A program made the translations under genes and the position numbers. This document shows, one piece after another, positions 1-6,185 of a DNA stretch of 8,640 nucleotides. Where the stretch lies: the NCBI GenBank assembly GCA_937886445.1, contig CALGBY010000095.1, positions 1 to 8,640 on the forward strand, read 5' to 3'. Each line of letters begins with the position of its first letter. Position 1 is the stretch's first letter. This stretch comes from an uncultured Clostridia bacterium. Lineage in GTDB: Bacteria; Bacillota; Clostridia; Christensenellales; Aristaeellaceae. Under the pieces are notes generated by a model. That model was not told the DNA's origin. It did no database searches and was given only the letters and a program-made list of their open reading frames with translations.

Positions 1-10
1 GACGGAAAAT

Positions 11-62
11 CTGCTTGAAACTGCACATTCCTCATTTTAGAGACACACCCTAAATGAAGCAG
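11..62. repeat. Nested inverted repeat (hairpin)
   Basis: The outer arms CTGCTT (11-16) and AAGCAG (57-62) are perfectly complementary. Inside them CATTTTAG (33-40) pairs with CTAAATG (50-56) apart from one bulged base. The left side has a 16-base unpaired stretch and the apex is a 9-base loop. There is no T-tract on either strand, so it does not look like a terminator. It could be the structured end of a dispersed element or part of an RNA. The folding is read by eye. Confidence 0.45.
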
Positions 63-96
63 GTTCGGACGCAAGCAAATTATGTGCAAGATGCGA

Positions 97-142
97 CCGC
101 AAAAATCGAAGGTTTACTGGTTGTAAATCGAGATTTTTGCGG
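97..142. repeat. Long interrupted inverted repeat
   Basis: CCGCAAAAATC (97-107) is the exact reverse complement of GATTTTTGCGG (132-142), an 11-bp stem. After a small internal loop a second stem forms between TTTAC (113-117) and GTAAA (123-127), closing a 5-base loop. No U-rich tail follows in either direction, so it is unlikely to be a simple terminator. It lies more than 100 bases upstream of the exporter promoter and is flanked by two copies of a degenerate direct repeat. It may be the core of a small noncoding mobile element or a structured RNA. Confidence 0.6.
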
Positions 143-260
143 GAAGCAGATTGTGCAAAAGGTGCCGCAGACGAGACTGACGAAATAATCAGCGTTTCCT
201 CTATATGTGCGGCTTTTCCGCGCGCGGCGATGAAACTCACAGAAAGAACACGCGCGGATA

Positions 261-290
261 TTGCGGCGGATACGCGCGGTGTGGTATAAT
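261..290 (+). promoter_or_regulatory. SigA-type promoter with extended -10
   Basis: A -35-like TTGCGG (261-266) is followed after 18 bases by a perfect TATAAT (285-290). TGG immediately precedes the -10 box, giving the extended -10 motif TGnTATAAT. Transcription should start near 296-298, leaving a leader of about 65 bases before the MATE start codon. The leader contains a 10-base perfect palindrome, CATGATCATG (317-326), just downstream of the expected start, which could be an operator. This is the only strong promoter seen ahead of the six-gene unit. Confidence 0.75.
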
Positions 291-316
291 GCGCGGGAAC
301 ACAGAAAATGTCCGGT

Positions 317-326
317 CATGATCATG
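317..326. promoter_or_regulatory. Short palindrome in the operon leader, possible operator
   Basis: CATGATCATG is a perfect 10-base palindrome lying about 20 bases after the predicted transcription start of the operon promoter. Its position would let a repressor block early transcription. It is short enough to occur by chance, and no regulator gene is present in the window, so the operator role is only a suggestion. Confidence 0.2.
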
Positions 327-363
327 TGAAGCATCGCCGCCGGCAGAGAAAGGAAGCCTGAAC

Positions 364-1737
364 ATGCGCGATATGACGAAGGGCAGCATCGGAAAGCACC
401 TCATCAGCTACGCGCTGCCTATGATCGCGGGCAATATCATGCAGCTTACCTACAACGCGGCGGATAGTGTGATCATCGGAAAAAATCTGGGAAAGGATGC
501 GCTGGCGGCTGTAAGTACCTCGGGGCCGGTCATGACGGTCGCGGTGCTTGGGGCCTCCGGCATGGGTATCGGCGCGTCCGTGCTGATGAGCCGTCTGAAG
601 GGAGCCGGAGACCGGGAGGGACTGAAAAAGGAGTTTTCCACAGCGCTTCTGTTCGGCTTTATTTTTTCTCTCTGTGTGTTTCTGGCGGGCTTTCTGTTCG
701 CCGGAAGCGTGCTGCGCCTGATCAATACACCGGAGGAATCGTTCCGGTATGCCTGTACATACCTGCGTACGGTGCTTGTGGGCTTCCTGTTTACTTTTCA
801 GTATAACATCCTGTCCAATTCCCTGCGCGCGCTGGGAGACAGCAAAACGCCGGTCCTGATCCTGTTTTTTACCTGCCTGCTGAATATAGCCGGTGATCTG
901 CTGCTGGTTAAGGTATTCAGAGCGGGCGTGCTGGGCGCCGGGCTTGCCACTGTGTTCGCGCAGGCGGTTTCGGTGCTGCTGTGTGCTGTCTATATCGCAA
1001 AAAAGGTGCCGGAGCTGAGGCTCGCGCGCGGGGATTGGCGTATTGACCGTAAAATGCTTGCGGAAACGCTGAAGATCGGCGGTATTTCCGCCCTGCAGCA
1101 GACCGCGCAGCCCGTGGGCAAGGTGTTGATCCAGAGCGTGATCAATTCCGGCGGTGTGGTGGCTGTGGATGCTTTCAACACGGTGTGCCGGGTGGATGAT
1201 TTTGCCTGCATCCCGGCGCAGAGCATCGGCAGCGGGATCATGACCTGCTCCGCGCAGAACCGGGGAGCGGGCAGCCGCAGCCGCGTGAGGGAAACGCTGA
1301 AAAACGGGCTGCTGCTGGGGCTGTGCTGGTTTCCGGTCATCTGCCTTCTTACGCTGCTTCTGAAGGGCCCCGTTTCCGCCCTGCTCGCGCCGGCCGCGGA
1401 GGAAGGCATCGATACTGTTGAGCTGATCTTGACAGAAAGCGAAAAATACCTTTCCGTTAAGGCGTTTTTCTTTATCATGCCCTGTATCCTCAATGCCATG
1501 CAGGGCTTTCTGCGCGGGATGGGAAGAATGACGGCGGTGCTGTGCGGAACGGTGATCCAGATCTCCCTGCGGGCTGTGTTCACGGCTGTCCTGTTCCCGG
1601 AGATGGGCATCACGGGGGAGGCGTGGGCCTGCCTGATCGGCTGGAGCTGCCAGCTGCTGTTTACCGGCACACTGCTGCTTGTTCTGCTCAAACGCGGTAG
1701 GGAAGCGCCGGAGCCTTACGGTAAGAGTGAAGTTTGA
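364..1737 (+). CDS. MATE-family multidrug/metabolite exporter
   Basis: The 457-residue protein has the length and roughly twelve hydrophobic segments of a MATE (multi antimicrobial extrusion, DinF/NorM-related) transporter, which exports cationic drugs or metabolites in exchange for Na+ or H+. It opens with the usual short N-terminal stretch before the first helix (ISYALPMIAGNIMQLTYNAADS, about residues 14-35) and carries the family signature RALGDSKTP (155-163) after helix 4. The matching half-repeat appears as LRGMGR (383-388) in the second six-helix bundle. AGGAAG at 351-356 lies seven bases before the chosen ATG; an in-frame ATG at 373 would be spaced too far from it. It is the first gene of the operon, directly behind the promoter, and a 12-bp inverted repeat overlaps its stop codon. 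The substrate cannot be told from sequence; the downstream hydrolases suggest a small metabolite rather than a clinical drug. Confidence 0.93.
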   Translation: MRDMTKGSIGKHLISYALPMIAGNIMQLTYNAADSVIIGKNLGKDALAAVSTSGPVMTVAVLGASGMGIGASVLMSRLKGAGDREGLKKEFSTALLFGFIFSLCVFLAGFLFAGSVLRLINTPEESFRYACTYLRTVLVGFLFTFQYNILSNSLRALGDSKTPVLILFFTCLLNIAGDLLLVKVFRAGVLGAGLATVFAQAVSVLLCAVYIAKKVPELRLARGDWRIDRKMLAETLKIGGISALQQTAQPVGKVLIQSVINSGGVVAVDAFNTVCRVDDFACIPAQSIGSGIMTCSAQNRGAGSRSRVRETLKNGLLLGLCWFPVICLLTLLLKGPVSALLAPAAEEGIDTVELILTESEKYLSVKAFFFIMPCILNAMQGFLRGMGRMTAVLCGTVIQISLRAVFTAVLFPEMGITGEAWACLIGWSCQLLFTGTLLLVLLKRGREAPEPYGKSEV

Positions 1738-1763
1738 AAAATGTGTTCGGCCATTTTTCAAAC
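1732..1763. repeat. Perfect 12-bp inverted repeat across the MATE stop codon
   Basis: GTTTGAAAAATG (1732-1743) and CATTTTTCAAAC (1752-1763) are exact reverse complements separated by eight bases. The left arm includes the TGA stop of the MATE gene, and the right arm ends 21 bases before the Shine-Dalgarno of the next gene. In RNA this forms a stable hairpin with an A/U-rich core. The run of T lies inside the stem rather than after it, and the sequence that follows is not U-rich, so it is at best a partial terminator. A role in mRNA processing, segmental stability or lowering downstream expression is more likely. Confidence 0.7.
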
Positions 1764-1795
1764 GACCCATCGGTGCATCATCCGGAGGGAGGTAT

Positions 1796-3094
1796 ATGAA
1801 AACGGAAATGAAAAAGGCGATCGTTTTTGACCTTTACGATACGCTTGTGCATGTTGACAGCATGGATTTTTCAAAAGGGCTGCGGCTGATGTACGAAAGG
1901 TATATGAAACCGTTCTGCACGCTGTACGATGTGATGGAGTACAGTAAAAAAAGCCTGAATAAATATCTTGAACGCCACCGCGAAGGCAGGGAATATGCCT
2001 TCCTTTCGGAAGAAGTACCGGATTTTTTCAGCGCGCTCGGCGTGGAGGCCTCAACGCCGGATGAAAGCTTTGAGTATGAGTTTATGAAGGCCGCGGGAAG
2101 CTTTTCGGTGGCGGATGAAGACCGGGAGACCCTGGAACGGCTTTATTCAAAAGGCGTGTATATGTATGTGCTGTCCAACAGCATCTATTCGGCGCGCTCC
2201 GCCGGAAGGCTGCTGGAGGAGCTTGGTATCGGCAAATATTTCCGCCGGGTATTTTCCAGCGCGGATCACGGGATCGCCAAGCCCTCGCGCGCGTTTTTTG
2301 ATATCGCGATCGCGGCGGTCAGGCAGGATATTCCGGGCATAGACGCCGGAGAGATCGTGTTTACCGGAGACCGGTACGATCTGGACGCGGCGGGTGGCTG
2401 CGGGGCGGGGATGCGCACCGCGTGGATCAACCGGAAAAACGAGGAAAATAAGGCTTGTCTGCCTGTACGCGTGATCAGCGGCATTACGGAGACCGAAAAG
2501 ATCCTGTTTCCCGGAAAAACCGTATGTGTGGGGGACAGCCTTACCGAAGGCGACTGGGGAGTGATCCCCGGCCTGTTCGCGCCCAATGTGCACAGTGAAA
2601 ACTATCCGTATTACCTGTCGCTGCTCACGGGCGGCGAAACGGAAAACAGAGGAAAATGCGGGTATAAGGCCTCCGGGATACTGGAATGGTACAAAGAGGG
2701 CGGCTTTTCTGTAAAGGGTGCCGAACGGATCGTGATCCTGCTGGGCACCAACGGCGGGCATGATCCCGATGCGGATACAGAGGACAACCGGGCATACCGG
2801 GAATTGCTCTGCCTGTTTGAAACGGAGGAGCCGGAGGCGGAGATCTGCCTGTGTACCCCTCCCAACGCCACAAAGGTGCCCGGCAAATTCTTTTACGGCT
2901 ATGCGCCCCATGTGGAGAAAAGCGTTCGGTTTGTGCGCGCTCTGGCACGGGAAACGGGGCACAGGCTGATCGACCTTGCCGCGTCGCCCCGTATCACCCC
3001 GGAAACGGAAGCGGAGCTGCAGCCCAATGATGGCCTGCATTTCTGCGCGGAGGGGTACCGGGTGCTGGCGGAGGAGATCTACAGGCAGATTTAA
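1796..3094 (+). CDS. HAD-family phosphatase fused to SGNH/GDSL hydrolase
   Basis: This 432-residue protein joins two catalytic domains. Residues about 7-215 form a HAD hydrolase: motif I DLYDT (nucleophile D12, acid/base D15), motif II VLSNS (S127), motif III lysine in AKPS (K162) and motif IV GDRYDLD (D192, D195/D197). A cap region lies between motifs I and II. Residues about 240-432 form an SGNH/GDSL hydrolase: GDSLTEG (nucleophile S248), block II glycine in NRG (G286), GTN (N319) and DGLH (D412, H415). Both active sites look intact. HAD enzymes of this type dephosphorylate small molecules; SGNH enzymes remove acyl groups from sugars, lipids or phenolic esters. No signal peptide is present, so it is probably cytoplasmic. 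The frame is open back to 1679, but the ATG at 1796 has a strong GGAGG (1784-1788) seven bases ahead and starts right before the HAD motif. The substrate is unknown. Confidence 0.9.
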   Translation: MKTEMKKAIVFDLYDTLVHVDSMDFSKGLRLMYERYMKPFCTLYDVMEYSKKSLNKYLERHREGREYAFLSEEVPDFFSALGVEASTPDESFEYEFMKAAGSFSVADEDRETLERLYSKGVYMYVLSNSIYSARSAGRLLEELGIGKYFRRVFSSADHGIAKPSRAFFDIAIAAVRQDIPGIDAGEIVFTGDRYDLDAAGGCGAGMRTAWINRKNEENKACLPVRVISGITETEKILFPGKTVCVGDSLTEGDWGVIPGLFAPNVHSENYPYYLSLLTGGETENRGKCGYKASGILEWYKEGGFSVKGAERIVILLGTNGGHDPDADTEDNRAYRELLCLFETEEPEAEICLCTPPNATKVPGKFFYGYAPHVEKSVRFVRALARETGHRLIDLAASPRITPETEAELQPNDGLHFCAEGYRVLAEEIYRQI

Positions 3095-3110
3095 ATACCG
3101 GAGGAAAAAC

Positions 3111-3740
3111 ATGACTGAAAAGGAAAAGGCGGTGCGCTGGGCCGATGACGCGGAAAGGATCCTGACGCAGTCGGGACATGATGTCAGCGCACGCTATCCC
3201 TTCCGCCTGAGAAGCGCGCACAGCAGGCGCGTGATGAAATGGGCGGAAAGGCTGCTTGAAAACCATCCAGAAGCGGACCGCGAGGTGCTTCTCTGCGCGG
3301 CTGCCTTTCATGATACAGGCTATTCCGGTGAGGAACGGCTGGATCATGAGACGCAGAGCGCTCTTATATGGGATGGATACGCGCGTGAAAACAGCATAGA
3401 CCCGGTGTTCGCCAGGAAGGTGCGCGGCTGCATCGCGATCCATTCCGAAAAACACCGTATGCGGGAGCCGGAAAACCTTACGCCGGAGCAGCTGCTTCTG
3501 ATGGAGGCGGATCTGCTGGATGAGGAGGGCGCGATGGGCATCTGCTGGGACGGCCTGTCCTGCGGTGTTCTGAATACCCTTACCTACCGCGCTTCCTATG
3601 AAAGGACGGCAGGGCATACGGAGGAAAAACGGCATAACCCCATGGTGCATGATGACGCGCGCAGGCTGTGGGACGAAAAAGCCGTGTTTGTTGAAAAATA
3701 TGTGAGCGAGCTGGAAAAGGATCTTGAAGAATACAGATAA
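3111..3740 (+). CDS. HD-domain metal-dependent phosphohydrolase
   Basis: The protein has 209 residues and the arrangement of metal ligands typical of the HD superfamily: H37 (in AHSRRV), the paired H67-D68 (AAFHDTGY), a downstream H111 (IAIHSEKH) and D134 (MEADLLDE). Such proteins use a divalent metal centre to cleave phosphate esters, often nucleotides or cyclic nucleotides, but this subfamily has no settled substrate that I can name. It starts 16 bases after the HAD-SGNH stop, with GGAGG at 3100-3104 as the Shine-Dalgarno. The open frame extends upstream to 2976, but that part overlaps the previous gene's coding sequence and lacks an RBS, so 3111 is preferred. No signal peptide or membrane segment is present, so it should be cytoplasmic. 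Its co-expression with a HAD phosphatase points to phosphate removal from a shared small-molecule pathway, which is inference. Confidence 0.87.
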   Translation: MTEKEKAVRWADDAERILTQSGHDVSARYPFRLRSAHSRRVMKWAERLLENHPEADREVLLCAAAFHDTGYSGEERLDHETQSALIWDGYARENSIDPVFARKVRGCIAIHSEKHRMREPENLTPEQLLLMEADLLDEEGAMGICWDGLSCGVLNTLTYRASYERTAGHTEEKRHNPMVHDDARRLWDEKAVFVEKYVSELEKDLEEYR

Positions 3741-3752
3741 GCCGGTGAATGA

Positions 3753-4646
3753 ATGATGAACATCATGAAAGCAAAGATCGGGTATATCGTTTCAGTGCTG
3801 CTTTACGGTACGATCGGAATGATCCTGCAGTTTGTACAGGCGGAAAGCGAGTTCGTGGTGCTGTGCCGCGGGGTGATCGGCACGCTGGTCATCCTGCTCT
3901 TTATGCTCATCACCTCAAAAAAGCCCGACCTCAGCGGGATACGGAAAAACCTGCCGCTGCTCACCCTTTCGGGGATATGTCTGGGGCTGAACTGGGTGTT
4001 CCTTTTTATCGCCTATACCCACACCACGGTGGCGGCGGCTTCCCTGTGCAATTACATGGCTCCGGTCATCGTGATCCTTTTGTCTCCCCTTGTGCTCAGG
4101 GAGAAGATGACGGTCAAAAAGGCGCTGTGCGTGCTGCTCGCGTTCGCGGGCATCATGCTTGTGAGCGGCGTGTTTGAGGAGGAACAGACGACCGATCTTT
4201 ACGGCATCCTGATGGGGCTGCTTGCCGCCGCGGCGTTCGTCGGTATTGTGATCTGCAATAAAAAGATCTCGCCGGTGCAGCCGATGAGCAAGGCAGCCTA
4301 TCAGCTGTTCATTTCGGCACTTACGGTACTGCCCTATGTGCTGATCAAAAACGGGGGGATCCCCTTCGCGAAGGATACGCGCAGCATCCTTCTGATCCTG
4401 GTGCTCGGTGTATTTCAGACGGGCATCGCCTATATCCTGTACTTTGGCGGGATGGGCGTGATGAGTGTGGAAAGTGTGGCGGTGCTTGGATATCTTGAGC
4501 CGGTGGTAACAGTGCTTACCGGTGTGCTCATCCTGTCTCAGCCCATCACGGTGTTCGGGATCATCGGCGCCGTGCTTATTCTCGGCGCGGCTGTATACAG
4601 CGAACTGGGAGACAAAAAGATCATCCGGAGGAGGAAAGAGCAATGA
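3753..4646 (+). CDS. EamA/DMT-superfamily permease
   Basis: The 297-residue protein has ten predicted hydrophobic segments arranged as two tandem EamA repeats (about residues 8-138 and 149-285), the normal size and topology of drug/metabolite transporters of the RhaT/YdcZ/EamA type. The second repeat carries the frequent helix-8/9 motif YLEPVVTVLTG (247-257), mirrored in the first repeat by NYMAPVIVILLSPLVL (100-115). The C-terminus is strongly basic (KKIIRRRK), as expected for a cytoplasmic tail. Members export or import amino acids, sugars, nucleosides or other metabolites; the substrate cannot be deduced here. Two adjacent ATG codons (3753 and 3756) follow a weak GGTGA (3744-3748); the second is better spaced, so the true start may be 3756. 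The gene begins 12 bases after the HD gene and its stop overlaps the esterase start by four bases (ATGA), indicating translational coupling. Confidence 0.9.
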   Translation: MMNIMKAKIGYIVSVLLYGTIGMILQFVQAESEFVVLCRGVIGTLVILLFMLITSKKPDLSGIRKNLPLLTLSGICLGLNWVFLFIAYTHTTVAAASLCNYMAPVIVILLSPLVLREKMTVKKALCVLLAFAGIMLVSGVFEEEQTTDLYGILMGLLAAAAFVGIVICNKKISPVQPMSKAAYQLFISALTVLPYVLIKNGGIPFAKDTRSILLILVLGVFQTGIAYILYFGGMGVMSVESVAVLGYLEPVVTVLTGVLILSQPITVFGIIGAVLILGAAVYSELGDKKIIRRRKEQ

Positions 4647-6166
4647 TTCGAAGAGTGCATACCGAAAACGGCTGGGTAAAGGGGCTGCCCGCGGCTGACC
4701 CGCGCATCACCTCCTACAAGGGCGTACCCTATGCCGCGCCGCCGGTGGGGGAAAACCGCTGGCGTGCTCCGCAGCCCTGCGCGAGCTGGGAAGGCGATCT
4801 GGAATGCTATGCCTTTTCCAAAATTCCCATGCAGCCGCCGATCAGCGCGGATCCGAATAACCTTTATGACCGGGAGTGGCATGTGGACAGAGAGATCCCG
4901 ATGGGGGAGGACTGCCTGTACCTGAATATCTGGGCTCCCGCGGACGGAAGAAAAGATATGCCGGTGTTCGTATGGTATTTCGGCGGCGGGCTGCAGGTGG
5001 GCTACAGCGCTGAAATGGAATTTGACGGGGAACGCATCGCGAGGCGCGGCATCGTGGTCGTTACAGTCAATTACCGCGTGAACGCGTTCGGCTTCCTGAC
5101 CCATCCTGATATCGTGCGCGAGGCCCCGGAGGCCTGCGCCAATTTCGGCTTTCTGGATCAGCAGGCGGCCACCCGCTGGGTGAAGCGCAACATCTCCGGC
5201 TTCGGTGGAGATCCCGAAAACATCACGATCGGCGGGCAGAGTGCCGGCGGCATGAGCGTATCCGCCCAGATGACCTGCCCGGCCAACAAGGGGCTGTTCA
5301 GAAACGCGATCATAGAGAGCGGCACCTTTGTATTTCCTTATCCCTCGCCGATGGGACTTTGCGTAAGCATGGAAAAGGCGCTGGAAAACGGCAGGCAGTT
5401 CTTTGATTTTCTGGGTGTCAGTTCGCTTGATGATGCACGTAAGATCGATGAAGTGACGCTGCGGGACAAGGCATGCGAATGGATGGGAAGATATGGCTTC
5501 GGTACTGTTTTCTGCGAGGCGCTGGACGGAAAATTCTGCACCGGAGACAGCCAGAACTGGTTCCGCTCTCCCGACTGTATGCCTGTAAATGTGCTGATGG
5601 GCCATACCTCCAATGAGTTTTTTGCCGTTCCTCCGGCACAGAATGACGCGGAGCTTGAAAGCTTTGCGAAAAATGCGTTCGGAGAACGGGCGGATGAGGT
5701 GCTCTCGCGCTTTACAAGGCCCGCGACGCGGGAAAGCATTGAAGAAGAAGGAAAAATATCGGCCATCGGCTTTGCCGTGCGCCTGGCGGACCGCTATATC
5801 CGGCAGGAACGGCCGCTTTACTACTATTATTTCAATGCCCCCATCCCCGGCTGGGACGATCCTGGCTGTTTCCATTCGGTGGACCTGTGGTTCTTCTTTG
5901 AAACGCTTGCCAAATGCTGGCGCCCGTTCAAAGGCGTTCACTATGATCTTGCGCGGCAGATGTGCGACTACTGGTGTAATTTCATACGCACCGGAGATCC
6001 GAACGGAACGGATTCACAGGGCGAAGCGCTGCCTGTTTGGCCGAGGTTTGACGGGGAGCGGCCTGTGCGCATGGAGTTTGATACCGCCTGCACGGCGCGC
6101 CCCTGCCCGCCTGCCCCGGTCGAGGAAAAGCTGCTTGATATTTTTGTAAGGAACGCGAAAGCGTGA
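4643..6166 (+). CDS. Type-B carboxylesterase, cytoplasmic
   Basis: This 507-residue alpha/beta hydrolase belongs to the carboxylesterase type B family (para-nitrobenzyl esterase/cholinesterase-like), which cleaves carboxylic esters. It shows the family landmarks in order: YKGVPYAAPPVGENRW (25-40), EDCLYLNIWAP (89-99), the oxyanion-hole segment YFGGG (112-116), TVNYRVNAFGF (141-151), the nucleophile elbow GGQSAGG (S200), the likely acid E325 in GHTSNEF, and the catalytic histidine H411 (FHSVDLWFFFE). The triad is complete. The usual histidine of the HGGG oxyanion motif is phenylalanine here, which is unusual. There is no signal peptide, so it acts inside the cell. A strong GGAGGAGG (4626-4633) precedes the ATG, which overlaps the permease stop codon. 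Co-transcription with a GH43 glycosidase suggests removal of acetyl or phenolic esters from imported oligosaccharides or glycosides, but this is inference. Confidence 0.92.
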   Translation: MIRRVHTENGWVKGLPAADPRITSYKGVPYAAPPVGENRWRAPQPCASWEGDLECYAFSKIPMQPPISADPNNLYDREWHVDREIPMGEDCLYLNIWAPADGRKDMPVFVWYFGGGLQVGYSAEMEFDGERIARRGIVVVTVNYRVNAFGFLTHPDIVREAPEACANFGFLDQQAATRWVKRNISGFGGDPENITIGGQSAGGMSVSAQMTCPANKGLFRNAIIESGTFVFPYPSPMGLCVSMEKALENGRQFFDFLGVSSLDDARKIDEVTLRDKACEWMGRYGFGTVFCEALDGKFCTGDSQNWFRSPDCMPVNVLMGHTSNEFFAVPPAQNDAELESFAKNAFGERADEVLSRFTRPATRESIEEEGKISAIGFAVRLADRYIRQERPLYYYYFNAPIPGWDDPGCFHSVDLWFFFETLAKCWRPFKGVHYDLARQMCDYWCNFIRTGDPNGTDSQGEALPVWPRFDGERPVRMEFDTACTARPCPPAPVEEKLLDIFVRNAKA

Positions 6167-6185
6167 TGACAGAGGAGGATATACT

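Larger units (their letters stand above)
1..260. other. Noncoding region with structured inverted repeats
   Basis: No convincing gene lies here. The only open frames are short reverse-strand stretches without a ribosome binding site or recognisable domain. The segment contains two inverted-repeat structures (11-62 and 97-142) and an imperfect direct repeat: GAAGCAG followed by an ATT..GTGCAA..GC..CGC pattern occurs at about 56-100 and again at about 143-168, on either side of the 97-142 hairpin. It is locally more AT-rich than the genes that follow. This organisation looks like a noncoding dispersed element or the remnant of a mobile element, but copies elsewhere in the genome cannot be seen from this window. 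Confidence 0.5.

Noticed and set aside
37..334. Two short reverse-strand frames in the left noncoding region
   Set aside because: They overlap each other and the operon promoter, lack a Shine-Dalgarno sequence, and coincide with inverted-repeat DNA, so coding is unlikely.
322..1770. Long reverse-strand open frame opposite the MATE gene
   Set aside because: Its predicted product is rich in R, Q, H and A with no domain, has no ribosome binding site, and mirrors a clear transporter gene; it is a by-product of GC-rich codons.
1679..1795. Upstream extension of the HAD-SGNH gene
   Set aside because: The added 39 residues overlap the MATE coding end and the hairpin and show no domain; the ATG at 1796 has a strong, well-spaced GGAGG.
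3749..4177. Alternative forward frame overlapping the EamA permease
   Set aside because: Its product is an H/R/P/G-rich shadow with no membrane segments, while the permease in the other frame is full length.
4538..5941. Long reverse-strand open frame opposite the permease end and the esterase
   Set aside because: It crosses two well-supported genes, has low-complexity composition and no recognisable motif or start signal.
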